A DNA stretch of 64,000 bases from Chloroflexota bacterium (GCA_002730555.1 PCAM01000006.1:1-64000); one strand, 5' to 3'. Counted from the stretch's first letter, positions 36,363 through 45,262 are shown. Notes: generated from the sequence alone by a model not told the origin. Numbers and translations are program-made.

Positions 36363-37760
36363 CTAGTCAGCGCGTACCGCCAGTTGGCGTTCTACCTCGC
36401 CCAGCGCCTCGTCGACGCCTTTTACGATCTCGTCGACCTCACCCCGCGTGATGCAGAGCGGTGGGCCCATCGTTATCGAAGTGTCGGACGGACGGAGTAT
36501 CAGTGATCGTTTCTCGAACTCGCCAATGAGGCGTTCGGCTACTTTGGCGGCCTTAGGGAACGCTTCTTTGCTGTCCCGGTCTTTCACCAGGTCGATGCCG
36601 ACCAGTAAGCCAAGCCCGCTGACGTTCCCGATCATCGGGTGTTTCGTTTGAAGTTCTTTCAGGCCATCCAGGAAATACGCTCCGGTTTCGGCCGAGTTTT
36701 CGACCATGTTCTCGGATTCCAGAATTTCCAGGTTCTTAAGCGAGGCCGCCGCCGGCACCGGGTGCCCAGCGAAGGTGAGTACGTGCTGGAAGAATCGGCT
36801 GTCGTCGCCGCCGGCGAATGAATCTGCGATGGTCTCACGGGCGATGCTGCCGCCCAGAGGCAGGTAGCTGGAGACGATGCCCTTGGCGACTGACATCAGG
36901 TCAGGAACGACTCCCCAGTGCTCCACGGAAAACATCTTGCCGGTGCGCCCAAAGCCCGTTATCACTTCGTCGGCGATCAGCAACACGCCGTAGCGGTCAC
37001 ATATCTCCCGGAGGCGGGGCCAGTACTCGTCGCCGGGCACCGCCACCGACGCCGGTACGCTGACCGGTTCTGCGATCATCGCAGCGACCGCCTGTGGGCC
37101 GTGGAACAGGATGGCGTCCTCGACGGCCTTTGCGCACAGTTCGGCACATTCAGAAGGCGTCTGGCCTCCGAACTCGCAGCGGTAAGGGTTCGGTTGTGGG
37201 ACGTAGATCATCCCCGGGTACTCGGGTCCGTAATCGGAACGCGTGGCTCCAGAGACAGGCCCGCCGAGCCAAGTCGTGAGGCCCAGCGCGCCGTGGTACG
37301 ACGCTTTGCGGCTGATGATCTTGTAGCGGCCCGCCTCACCCATACGCTGCTGGTAGGCCCGGGCAATCTTGATAGAGGTCTCGTTCGCCTCGGAGCCACC
37401 GCTCACAAAGAAGGTTCGTGACAGGTCACCCGGCGTGATCTCGGCGAGCTTCTGGGCCAGCCTGGCCACGGTTTCCGTCGTGCTCGCCTGCGGGAAGTAG
37501 GCAAGTGACTTCATCTGCTCGTAGGCGGCGTCTGCGACCTCGGTGCGGCCATAGCCGATATTCACCGACATGTAGCCGCCGTTCACGTCCATCCAGGTCT
37601 TGCCGGTGTTGTCCGTGACGTGCACACCCGTCCCGCCGGTCATGATGACGGGTTCGCCACGCTCGGCCATCTCTGACCAGCCGCGGTTGTGCATCCACAG
37701 GTGCTTAACTGCGGCGCGGCGTAGTTCTTCTTTGCTGTCGATGCCCATTGTGGTTGCCAT
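36363..37760 (-). CDS. Class III aminotransferase (PLP-dependent)
   Basis: This 465-residue enzyme of the omega-transaminase group shows FFVSGGSEANETSIK, the RKASYHGALG motif, LLIADEVITGFGRTG with the Asp that binds the PLP ring nitrogen, and the PLP lysine in SVAKGIVSSYLPLGG. It moves amino groups from omega-amino or beta-amino compounds to 2-oxo acids. It lies 25 bases downstream of the amidohydrolase gene and upstream of the MFS carrier gene, within a six-gene minus-strand region. Confidence 0.94.
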   Translation of the reverse strand: MATTMGIDSKEELRRAAVKHLWMHNRGWSEMAERGEPVIMTGGTGVHVTDNTGKTWMDVNGGYMSVNIGYGRTEVADAAYEQMKSLAYFPQASTTETVARLAQKLAEITPGDLSRTFFVSGGSEANETSIKIARAYQQRMGEAGRYKIISRKASYHGALGLTTWLGGPVSGATRSDYGPEYPGMIYVPQPNPYRCEFGGQTPSECAELCAKAVEDAILFHGPQAVAAMIAEPVSVPASVAVPGDEYWPRLREICDRYGVLLIADEVITGFGRTGKMFSVEHWGVVPDLMSVAKGIVSSYLPLGGSIARETIADSFAGGDDSRFFQHVLTFAGHPVPAAASLKNLEILESENMVENSAETGAYFLDGLKELQTKHPMIGNVSGLGLLVGIDLVKDRDSKEAFPKAAKVAERLIGEFEKRSLILRPSDTSITMGPPLCITRGEVDEIVKGVDEALGEVERQLAVRAD

Positions 37761-37785
37761 GTCAGGCCTCCCCGTTCATTGCGGC

Positions 37786-38709
37786 TTACAGATCGAGTCC
37801 AAAAACACGTATCGCGTTTTCGCTGTTGATTGCTGCTCTTCCATCGTCCGTCAGATGCGGGAGCGCGGCGACCTGCTCTTCCGGGGCGTAGTCGCCCATG
37901 CCGAATGGGTAGTCGCTGCCGAGCATCACTCGCTCCGGGCCGACCGTGTCCACCAGGTAATTCAGGAGTGGAACGCTATGAGTGATGGTGTCGAAGTAGA
38001 GCAGCCTGAAGTATTCGGATGGCGGACGGGTTATCGGCGTTTCGACAAGGCCCTGCCGCCAGCCGTGTTCCCATCGACCACGTAGATGCGGGCTGGTACC
38101 GCCGCCGTGCGAGAGGACGAACTTCAGGGTAGGCATCTCGGCTAGGATGCCGCCGAAGATCAGGCTAGCGACCGCTACCGAGGTGTCGGTCGGGTTGCCG
38201 ATCAGGTTATTGAGGAAATACGAGGTCAGTCGGTCTGCGCCGAGCACGTTGTTGGGGTGCATGAAGGCCGGGACGTCGAGCTCTTCCATCTTTCTGTAAA
38301 GGGGCGCAAAGCGTGGTTCGTCCAGGTTCTCACCGTTCACGTGGGTGAGCATCTCCAGCCCGCGCATGCCGAGTTCCTTGACGCAGCGCTCAAGCTCAGC
38401 TGCCGCCGTCTCTGGCTCCTGCATCGGGACGCTTGCGAGGCCGATGAAGCGGTCGTTTCCGGCAATGGCCTCGGCGACTGAGTCGTTGAGCCGTGCGCAC
38501 TGCGCGGGGTCAGCGTTTTGCAGCCAGTTAGGGCCCGAGACGAGTTGGATATCCACGCCGCGTTCGTCCATCTTGCGCATCCGGAAATCCAGGTTGGATG
38601 GGTCGTCTTTTAGGTTGGCGGCCGGGCCGAATGGATTGCGGCCGGGTCCGGACGGCATGAGGTCGGAACAGCTCTCAGGCAGGTAGTGGGCATGTACGTC
38701 AATTCTCAT
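37786..38709 (-). CDS. Amidohydrolase-2 family protein (ACMSD-like)
   Basis: This 307-residue TIM-barrel metal enzyme has His-x-His in IDVHAHYLP at the start, His in FMHPNN, His in LSHGGG and Asp in MLGSDYPFGMGDY. This set matches the aminocarboxymuconate-semialdehyde decarboxylase family, which decarboxylates or hydrolyses aromatic or unsaturated acids. The ATG at 38707-38709 is where homology begins; the open frame continues 59 codons into intergenic sequence. It is the first gene of a close unit with the aminotransferase and the MFS carrier. Confidence 0.9.
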   Translation of the reverse strand: MRIDVHAHYLPESCSDLMPSGPGRNPFGPAANLKDDPSNLDFRMRKMDERGVDIQLVSGPNWLQNADPAQCARLNDSVAEAIAGNDRFIGLASVPMQEPETAAAELERCVKELGMRGLEMLTHVNGENLDEPRFAPLYRKMEELDVPAFMHPNNVLGADRLTSYFLNNLIGNPTDTSVAVASLIFGGILAEMPTLKFVLSHGGGTSPHLRGRWEHGWRQGLVETPITRPPSEYFRLLYFDTITHSVPLLNYLVDTVGPERVMLGSDYPFGMGDYAPEEQVAALPHLTDDGRAAINSENAIRVFGLDL

Positions 38710-38861
38710 AACCCGGGGATTGTATACGGGGAGCGGCGGCACGATGCCCCTCTGTTGGATGCGTTGGGGCGGGCAACGACCCGCCCTCGGGCGTATCGCC
38801 ACGCGCCCTTGCAACGTGGATCGGAGATTGGTGCTCGACGCGCCCCGCCTCCAGACCTCCT

Positions 38862-38915
38862 CCCTCCCAGGGAGAAGGCTCTCCATCGCCCTCTCCTAAT
38901 GCAGGAGGGGGTCAG
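38862..38915. repeat. Dispersed intergenic repeat, diverged copy
   Basis: CTCCCTCCCAGGGAGAAGG and CCCTCTCCTAATGCAGGAGGGGGTCAGGG resemble the GGGAGAGGG family but with a changed centre. The copy lies in the 243 bases between the Gfo/Idh/MocA and amidohydrolase genes. Confidence 0.45.
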
Positions 38916-38952
38916 GGCGTGGTTAGATACCGCAGCGACACGGACGGCCACC

Positions 38953-40077
38953 CTACCGCCGGAAATCGCTCGGTTCGATCGGCAGCGCTACCGGTTCTCC
39001 CCGCTCAGCAGACAAATCCATGGCCATCGTCAGCATCAGGTTGCGGTGGCCGTCTGCGGCTGTGGCGTGGTGCGTTTTCATGCCGGAACCGACCCGTGCA
39101 TACCAGGAGTTTGTTTCCTCTCGCATCGGGCCCCATAGCTGGCCGTCGTACATGTCGCCCGGCGGGTAACTGGTCAGGAAATCGACGTGCCGCTGGAACT
39201 CCGGCTCGAAGCCCTCCGGGCTGTATCCGGCGCCCTGCGGTGTCTCGGACGCGAGCACGGTGTCACGGTGCGTGTCCTCGATGTCTATCACGCCCTTGGT
39301 GCCAACGATACCGATCTCCAGCCCGTACACAGCGCCCGGCCAGACGATCGGCAGCGCCCAGCTAATGTTCATTGACCAGATCGTGCCGTCGTCCATCGTG
39401 AACACGCCAAAAGTGGCATCCTTGGTACCGATGTCGCCGAGCGCTTTGTCCGACGACTGGGCGTAGACAGAAACCGGTTTCCTGCCTTCCATGAGCCACA
39501 TGCACATGTCCAGCGTGTGTGTGCCGGACACCACCATCGGCGTCAGGTTCTCCCGGATGCTGGTGCGGCGTGTTGTGGCGATAGGCACCATCCGGTTCAT
39601 GAAAGCGCGTGAGACCACGGCCGTAACGTCGCCGATCTGGCCCGTGACGAGCTTTTGCTTGGTCGAAAGAAAGCGCCGTCTGAAGCGCTGCGTGTAGCCC
39701 ACGACGGCGTCCACGCCGCTCGCCTCGATCGCCTTCAGTACGGTGAGCGACTCTTCGGCGTCCGTCGCCAGCGGCTTCTCTATGAAAAGGTCGTGACCTT
39801 GTTCGACCGCGGCGAGCGTTGGGCCGACGTGGAAATTCTCGTCGGTCGCGATGATGGCAGCGTTGACCTCAGGCCGCCTGAGAAGCTCCTCGTAAGACCC
39901 GGTGAAATAGTCGGCCCCGGAGTCTTCCGTTAGCTTCTGGCCGACCTCCTCATTGATGTCGCAGAGGCCGATCCAGCCGACGCCGGAGTGGTCCTTTGCG
40001 ATCATCGCCCTGATGCGGCCGATCGTCCCGCTACCGATGATGGCTAGACCGATTTCTTTCGACTTACTGTCGCTCAA
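38953..40077 (-). CDS. Gfo/Idh/MocA family oxidoreductase
   Basis: This 374-residue enzyme has the Rossmann motif LAIIGSGTIGRIRA and the catalytic EKPLATDAEES motif with its Lys intact, followed by the alpha/beta C-terminal domain. It is thus a canonical member, probably an inositol or sugar dehydrogenase. I use the TTG at 40075-40077 because TGAGG lies 6 bases upstream; the frame is open for 18 more codons. It lies 126 bases downstream of the M24 gene. Confidence 0.9.
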   Translation of the reverse strand: MSDSKSKEIGLAIIGSGTIGRIRAMIAKDHSGVGWIGLCDINEEVGQKLTEDSGADYFTGSYEELLRRPEVNAAIIATDENFHVGPTLAAVEQGHDLFIEKPLATDAEESLTVLKAIEASGVDAVVGYTQRFRRRFLSTKQKLVTGQIGDVTAVVSRAFMNRMVPIATTRRTSIRENLTPMVVSGTHTLDMCMWLMEGRKPVSVYAQSSDKALGDIGTKDATFGVFTMDDGTIWSMNISWALPIVWPGAVYGLEIGIVGTKGVIDIEDTHRDTVLASETPQGAGYSPEGFEPEFQRHVDFLTSYPPGDMYDGQLWGPMREETNSWYARVGSGMKTHHATAADGHRNLMLTMAMDLSAERGEPVALPIEPSDFRR

Positions 40078-40137
40078 CTGAGCCTCATTTCTCCTGTGAG
40101 GTGGGAAACTCCCGAGTGAAGGGTGTCCCAATCAGGG

Positions 40138-40193
40138 TTTCTCCCTCACCCCTTTTTGGATCCGGCCTCTCCCGCTGGGAGAGGGGCCACTTG
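40138..40193. repeat. Dispersed intergenic repeat
   Basis: TTTCTCCCTCACCCC, a short spacer and GCCTCTCCCGCTGGGAGAGGGGCC make a copy almost the same as that at 31502-31548. It lies between the M24 and Gfo/Idh/MocA genes. Confidence 0.6.
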
Positions 40194-40203
40194 ATGTCGG
40201 CCT

Positions 40204-41460
40204 TTAGATCGTGCCGACCACCGTGATCTCTTCGATCGGGAACTGGGTGGTGATCTCCGGGCCACTCTCGTTCACGACCATCATCTCTTCGACACGGACG
40301 CCCCATTCAAGCGGCTTGCCGTGCTGAGTCTCAAGCGCAAAGCTCATGCCAGGCTGTATCTCTACCGGGTGATCCAGGGAGTAGATGCGGGAGACGACCG
40401 GCGAGTCGTACTGCGCGAGTCCGAGCCCGTGGCCCCACAGGTTTGCGGCGGCCTGGTCTTCCTCGGCGTAGCCCCAAGCCTCCTGAGCGGAGGGCCACAC
40501 GCCGACGACGTCGGCGGTCGTAGCGCCCGGCTTCACCTGCTCGATGGCGTCGTACAGCCACTCGTAGGCGATCTTGTAGTAGTCCTTCTGTTCCTGGGTG
40601 GGTTGCTTGCCAACACAGTAGGTGCGGTACTGGCAACTCTTGTAGCCGTTCCAGGTTACGGCCGCCATGTCGATGATGACGAGGTCCCCGGGCTGGATGA
40701 TCCGATCCGAGAAGTGACGCCAGTTGGGCCAGCTGTTGGGGCCCGACGAGACGATAATGTCCTCAACATCCTCGATGCCCGGGATGCTGTATAGGTAGTC
40801 CATGGTGAACGCCGTGATCTCGTGCTCCTGCATGCCGGCACGCATGTAATGCGAGATGGCCGTGTGGGCGCCGTCGCAGATCGCCGCGACGATGCGCATC
40901 GCCTCCAGTTCGTCCTCGTTCTTGATGGAGCGCGCTGACACCATCGGCGTCATGCCGTCCCGCCAGTCGATTCCGCTGGCGTTGAATGAATTGATCATAT
41001 TGAGGTCGATCATGTCGACGCCAAGCGGGTCGTTCTGAACGCCGTGCCGCTCCATTTCTTCACGGATGGCGTTTGTGAACTTGGTGACCTGCTGTTCTGC
41101 GGCCGGTCCGACGGCACCCTTGATCCATGAGTAAGCGTAGCGGACGTTTTCCTTCGGCAGCCAGGGGCAGTGGCGGTTGATCTGCGTACCGATATCGCCT
41201 TGCTCGAACAGCACCGGCTCGCCGCCCCTGCAGAGCAGAGCGTAACGAAGGCCCGGCTTCAAACGGCACCAGCCGGGCGTCACCGTGCTGGTGATGTATC
41301 GGTTGTTCTCATCGTACATGACGAGCATCGAACCAAGCCCAGCCTTCTCCATCTCCGCCCGTGCTCTGTTCAGTCGGTATGTCCGTAGCCGGTCCCAGTT
41401 GATTCGCTGCTGCCAGTCCGTCCCGACGAGGCCGAAGTTCGATGTACCACGGGTTGCCAC
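40204..41460 (-). CDS. M24 family protein (Xaa-Pro peptidase/creatinase-like)
   Basis: This 418-residue protein has the N-terminal creatinase-N domain and the pita-bread C-terminal domain. In active metallopeptidases five metal ligands occur. Here the first Asp (LVIIDMAAV), the His (WGHGLGL) and both Glu (FALETQHG and RVEEMM) are present. The second Asp of the SDxTRT motif is replaced: the stretch reads SCQYRT, with Cys in its place. The protein may be a metal-poor or non-peptidase hydrolase like creatinase, or bind a different metal. It fits the nitrogen-compound breakdown theme of the neighbouring genes. Confidence 0.85.
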   Translation of the reverse strand: MATRGTSNFGLVGTDWQQRINWDRLRTYRLNRARAEMEKAGLGSMLVMYDENNRYITSTVTPGWCRLKPGLRYALLCRGGEPVLFEQGDIGTQINRHCPWLPKENVRYAYSWIKGAVGPAAEQQVTKFTNAIREEMERHGVQNDPLGVDMIDLNMINSFNASGIDWRDGMTPMVSARSIKNEDELEAMRIVAAICDGAHTAISHYMRAGMQEHEITAFTMDYLYSIPGIEDVEDIIVSSGPNSWPNWRHFSDRIIQPGDLVIIDMAAVTWNGYKSCQYRTYCVGKQPTQEQKDYYKIAYEWLYDAIEQVKPGATTADVVGVWPSAQEAWGYAEEDQAAANLWGHGLGLAQYDSPVVSRIYSLDHPVEIQPGMSFALETQHGKPLEWGVRVEEMMVVNESGPEITTQFPIEEITVVGTI

Positions 41461-41777
41461 GGTTTACTCCTATGTTGTTTGTCGAAACAAAGAGGGCGTT
41501 TCTTTACACCGAGTCCGCTCAAGTGCACGCCCGTGTTTTCGGTTATCAACGTTGCAGTTGATGGTTTCAGGTCGATTGGTGACGGAAGTGTACGCGGGAA
41601 TTGTCCCGGCGCACAGGCTCGTCCGGGTTCCACCTGCGAGATTCGATACTCGTTGAGGGTTTCACTCAACAAACTTTCGCGATACCTCAATGCCCGGAGC
41701 CGCTCTGGGGAATAACGTGAGTACCGGAATCCTGTCCGAGCATGCCACGCTCGGCTATCTGCTGGTTTGAAATTTAC
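41461..41777. other. Intergenic space upstream of the M24 gene
   Basis: The M24 gene and the lipoprotein relic point away from each other here, so promoters for both are expected. I see no gene, strong repeat or hairpin that I can support. Confidence 0.4.
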
Positions 41778-42434
41778 GTGAATGGGCAGCCGGCGTTGAG
41801 AGTTTTTATAGCGGCGTTGTTCCTGTGTCCGGTGGTGGCATGTGCACCCGCGGATCATGACGCCACACCGGCACCGATACAGCCGGATCCTTCCTCGTTT
41901 ACCGCGGCGCCCGAGGGCGCAGAAGGGTTTCGCGCCGAGGGCGGCGACGGATCTCCCAACACGGACGATTCCCCGCCGGGGCCCCAGGAATCCGAAGATT
42001 CAGGCGGCTCAAACTCCGGGCCAGCCAGCACGACATTCGGGCCTGTTAGATGCGGAGGCTCCGAACAGGTCCAGTGCACCCACTTCCCGCTGGACGCCGG
42101 GGTCATCTCCTCGATTCGTCCGATGGGAGCGATGTCGGGTAGCCACGTCACCCCGGTGAACCACATCTACATCACCCACGACAGCACCGATCTGCCCGGG
42201 CACGGTTACGTTGTACGGATGCCGGCGGACAGGATAGCTGTTGAGGTCGGCCTCATGCTGAACGCGAGTCGGCCCGACTGCCGGATAGTGATCGCACATA
42301 CCTGTCGAATTCAATCGGCGTGTTTCTGGCGGAGATGATCGACAACTGGACCTGTACGCATCGAAGTGTTCCCGGGCGAGGCTCCAGCCGAGGTCACGGG
42401 GTTTACCGAAAAGGCCGTCGTCTATACGCGGTGA
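41778..42434 (+). pseudogene. Broken lipoprotein gene (M23/peptidoglycan-hydrolase-like domain)
   Basis: The frame opens with a signal peptide and lipobox (LRVFIAALFLCPVVAC), an acidic Pro/Ser-rich linker and a domain with SHVTPVNHIYITH and VIAHTC motifs. These remind me of the lysostaphin-like exported proteins of this lineage. The frame stops at 42338. The protein-like continuation switches to another frame (SIGVFLAEMID, about 42317-42350) and returns to the first frame (TGPVRIEVFPGEAPAEVTG) until a stop at 42432-42434. Two compensating shifts and one stop suggest decay. I treat the GTG at 41778 as the start, although an ATG at 41742 is also open. Confidence 0.5.
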
Positions 42435-42498
42435 GAATCCCGTTGACGCCGATTACACTATCGGTGGATCAGGCACACAGATGTAACGGGAGGACGCC

Positions 42499-43071
42499 TT
42501 GGCATGGATCAGACTGGAGCCTGTCGACGATCACTACACGGATATGGTGAAGGCGCTTTCGCTTCTGCCCGGGGCGATGGACGCCGTGTATGAGATGACG
42601 ATGGCGATCTCCTTCGGCAGTTCCGCGCTAACGCGCGCGCAGGAGGAATCGATCGCGACGGTCGTGTCCGTGTCGAATCGCTGCCGCTACTGAACTCTTG
42701 GCCACGGGGGGTTCCTCCGTCAGCATTCCCACGATTCCGAGCTAGCGAGCGGGGTCATCCACGACTATCGGACTGCCGGATTAGACGATGACACGGTCGC
42801 TATGTGCGACTACGCCGTGAAGCTCACCCTTCACCCGGAAGACGTGAGCGAGGCGGATGTAACAAGCCTCAGGTCACGTGGTCTGAGCGACGAGCAGATC
42901 ATCTCCGTCGTCCTTATAACCTGCCAGTTCAACTTCTCAAACCGGGTGACGCAGGGACTCGGCGTGGAGCCGCCGGCCGGTCGATCGACGATGCTCCGAC
43001 GCTGGCTGACCGGGCCGGCTCGCGACTACGAGTGGCTGAAATTTGAAGAGGATGAAGACTCTGTTCCCTGA
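42499..43071 (+). CDS. AhpD/CMD-like selenoprotein (C-x-x-U active site)
   Basis: Read through the UGA at 42691-42693 the gene encodes 190 residues. Residues 45-75 form the CMD/AhpD active-site helix: a LTRAQEESIATVVSVSN helix, then C62-R-Y-U65 and a His at 69. The usual family motif is N-R-C-x-Y-C followed by H, so UGA replaces exactly the second Cys of CxxC. Downstream the same frame continues without a break through HDYRTAGLDDD, CDYAVKLTLHPEDV and the family end FNFSNRVTQGLGVE. The TTG start has GGAGG 5 bases upstream. A SECIS-like hairpin follows the UGA. AhpD-type proteins reduce peroxides or recycle peroxiredoxin partners. Neighbours do not reveal the partner. A nonsense mutation is the alternative. 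Confidence 0.85.
42704..42720 (+). promoter_or_regulatory. SECIS-like hairpin in the AhpD/CMD selenoprotein gene
   Basis: Ten bases after the UGA, ACGGGG pairs with CUCCGU (six pairs, one G-U) around the loop GGUUC. The loop begins at nucleotide 17 after the UGA and has G at its first two positions. It therefore meets the general rules for bacterial SECIS elements and resembles the GGUCU loop of the fdhF hairpin in this window. Confidence 0.7.
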
Positions 43072-43612
43072 TCTTCCACGACCTCTCTTGAGTGTCTGAC
43101 GGTCTCGGTTGCTCTCGAAATCCGGCCATGAGTTGAGGCCAAAAATCAAAACGTCGATCAGGCGGTCGAAGCTGGTATCCACGTCTGCGTCGTAGCGAAA
43201 GTAATGCGCCGCCTCGCTCAGTACGACGATGTGGTTATGGCGCCCCGACCACTCACCACGCCACATCCGAAGATCAGGTGGGCGGTGAACTCAAATGCGA
43301 CGTTTTAGTTGGCCGGAAAACTGGGCCTCCCAATTTTCTACGGCGTGCTCCAACTGAACCTGGAGCAGTTGTCTGAGCTGCTGGCTTCTTACGACGCACT
43401 TCAGTTGAGCGGGATAGTGCTCGAGTTCAACGCAGGCGAACGGTTGTCTGAAGAGAAGATCAACCGTTCCCTTTAGATTTCTGAGGCCGGCGATCTCGTG
43501 TTCCGTTACAAGAAAAACTTCTTGAGCGCGCGGCTGTGAGAAGATTCTCATACCTGATAGATCAACCGGCAACCAGCGACGCCCGCACAACAAGTGATCG
43601 AGGAATTTCAAC
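43072..43612. other. 541-base stretch of uncertain coding status
   Basis: The minus strand holds two frames in register, 43291-43626 and up to 43266, separated by one TGA at 43291-43293. The first has a TVDLLF and an ELEHYP segment, the second an HIVVLSEAAHYFRYDAD segment, and both look protein-like. The second runs on into the antisense of the selenoprotein gene without a stop, so it cannot be a complete normal gene. The plus strand has a 55-codon frame at 43309-43476. I cannot assign a family. The stretch may be a decayed gene. Confidence 0.3.
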
Positions 43613-44950
43613 ATCTCCAGCTCCACTTCAAGTGAGGAAACCGGCTCAGAAGAACCTTCGAGCGCACGGGAGAGGCGACGGGGGATCTACCGGGGTTGGC
43701 CCATCGCCGGGACCACATTCCTCACCCTAGGTGTCACTATCGGAGCCGGTCAGTTCGCCTTCGGGGTGTTCATCATCCCGCTTGAAGATGAGTTCGGCTG
43801 GTCGCGGACGCAGATCAACATCTCACTGACGATGGCCGCGTTCATGGGTATCCTGGCGCCGTTCGTCGGCCGCCTCATGGACAAGCACGGCGCACGCCCG
43901 ATCATGGCCGTGTCCCTGGTGCTGATGATCGTCGGTTTTTTCCTGCGCGCTGCAATGACGGAACTGTGGCAGTTCTACGCCTTTAGCGCCCTGATCTTCA
44001 TCGGCACACCCGGCGCATCGATGCTGCCGGTCGGGCGGCTTGTCGGTTTGTGGTTCGCTACCACGCGCGGCCGAATGACAGGTTTCATCGCCTCCGGGAA
44101 CAATTTCGGAGGGATGATCTCTGTACCAATAATCACCGCCGTCATCGCGTTCGGTGGTTGGCGCTGGGGGTTTGCCAGCACCGGTTTCCTCATGATCGGC
44201 GTCTTGATACTGGTCATGTTCGTTGTCCGGGACAAGCCGGAGGACGTCGAAAAAGAGGTAGGCAAACGCTGGATGCCGGGAGGTGATGCCGGAAAGGCCG
44301 CCCGGGCCGCGCTCCAGGGATACACGACACACCAGGCGTTACGCACCCGGGCGTTCTACTTCCTGTCCACCGGCATGGCGTTGCAGCAGTTCGCACGCAC
44401 CTCCGTCGCGACGCAGTTTTACCCTCACCTTGAACAGATCGGATTCAGTTCTACACAGGCCGCTGCGGGGTTGATGATCCTGGCCTTCTTCGCCATCACA
44501 TCGAAGATAGTATTCGGGACGGTCAGTGAGTGGATCACCGCCCGCTGGGCGTACGTGTGCGTCGTCAGTCTTCAAATCACCGGGTTGGCGATTCTTCTGT
44601 TCCCGGACGGGGCGACTTTCACATGGATCGGGCTGGTAATTTTTGGCATGGGAATGGGCGGTGTGGGCGCGCTCGGCCCGCTGGCGATCACCGAGATGTA
44701 CGGGCTGAAGAACTTCGGTGCGATCATCGGGTTAACCCGTCCCGCCATGATCATCCCTACCCTGATCGGACCGATCATGGCTGGCGTCATATTCGACATG
44801 AGAGGGAGCTACGATCTGGCGTTCGGTATCACATTCGGGCTGCTCTCCATCGCGCTCGCCGGATTCGTTCTGGCGAAACCGCCGCGGCCATATCAGTCTC
44901 TTTCGATCGGCGAGTCACCCGGAGAGGGAGATCAGGCGGGCGGGACATGA
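43613..44950 (+). CDS. MFS transporter, OxlT/monocarboxylate-like, with unclear start codon
   Basis: The protein is a close paralogue of the carrier at 35067-36341 (FGWSRTQIN before helix 2, a GRLMDKHGARPIM loop, FGMGMGGVGALGPLAITEMYGLKNFG late). A conventional start would be the GTG at 43766, but that falls inside helix 1. Upstream, the same frame clearly encodes the rest of helix 1 (GWPIAGTTFLTLGV) and a polar N-terminus, with no ATG, GTG or TTG before a TGA at about 43592. The best ribosome site, GAGGA, is 8 bases before an ATC at 43613, which gives 445 residues, the usual size. Either ATC is the start or the true start was lost. Confidence 0.82.
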   Translation: MSSSTSSEETGSEEPSSARERRRGIYRGWPIAGTTFLTLGVTIGAGQFAFGVFIIPLEDEFGWSRTQINISLTMAAFMGILAPFVGRLMDKHGARPIMAVSLVLMIVGFFLRAAMTELWQFYAFSALIFIGTPGASMLPVGRLVGLWFATTRGRMTGFIASGNNFGGMISVPIITAVIAFGGWRWGFASTGFLMIGVLILVMFVVRDKPEDVEKEVGKRWMPGGDAGKAARAALQGYTTHQALRTRAFYFLSTGMALQQFARTSVATQFYPHLEQIGFSSTQAAAGLMILAFFAITSKIVFGTVSEWITARWAYVCVVSLQITGLAILLFPDGATFTWIGLVIFGMGMGGVGALGPLAITEMYGLKNFGAIIGLTRPAMIIPTLIGPIMAGVIFDMRGSYDLAFGITFGLLSIALAGFVLAKPPRPYQSLSIGESPGEGDQAGGT

Positions 44951-45144
44951 GAAACCGCGTCGATCGCCGGGTGAGCCGGTTGGTGAATTGACCTCAACAA
45001 AGGCGCAGTTTTCCGTGGCCGAGCCCGTTCGATGCAGTACTCATCGAGGTCGCTGGTGGCGGTAAGCGGCGCAAAACGAACGGGCCGATCACGATTTAGT
45101 GTGCACTTGCATGTGTTTTCACAGGTTTATGATCCCATTCACTA

Positions 45145-45166
45145 ATTAGGTGCGATATTGCCTAAT
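45145..45166. promoter_or_regulatory. Inverted repeat upstream of the peroxidase-like gene
   Basis: ATTAGG and CCTAAT flank ten bases, giving a spaced palindrome about 97 bases before the ATG of the dihaem gene. It could be an operator. It is the only notable element in the 312 bases between the MFS gene and this gene. Confidence 0.3.
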
Positions 45167-45262
45167 CCCCCGGTGGACAGGAATCGTAACGGCGCGCAAA
45201 CTGCAGTCTGCAGCCCCGTCGAAACCCGACAACAGGATCCCAGCAGTCTGAAAGGGACAGGA

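Noticed and set aside
40085-40131. Extended N-terminus of the second Gfo/Idh/MocA gene, or a four-codon upstream frame at its start.
   Set aside because: A good ribosome site directly precedes the TTG at 40077, and the tiny ATG frame has its Shine-Dalgarno sequence too close to work.
41479-41656. Short plus-strand reading frames upstream of the lipoprotein relic.
   Set aside because: They have no ribosome sites, contain no domain patterns and partly overlap the M24 promoter region.
42336-42338. TGA in the broken lipoprotein gene as a further selenocysteine codon.
   Set aside because: The best protein-like sequence around it lies in another frame (SIGVFLAEMID), so frameshifts explain the break better than Sec insertion.
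42937-43626. Two minus-strand frames in register separated by one TGA at 43291-43293, a possible fourth selenoprotein gene.
   Set aside because: The downstream half runs without a stop into the antisense of the AhpD/CMD gene, no Cys-containing homologue is recognised at the TGA, and the hairpin after it has a UUCG loop without G in its first two positions. A decayed gene is more likely.
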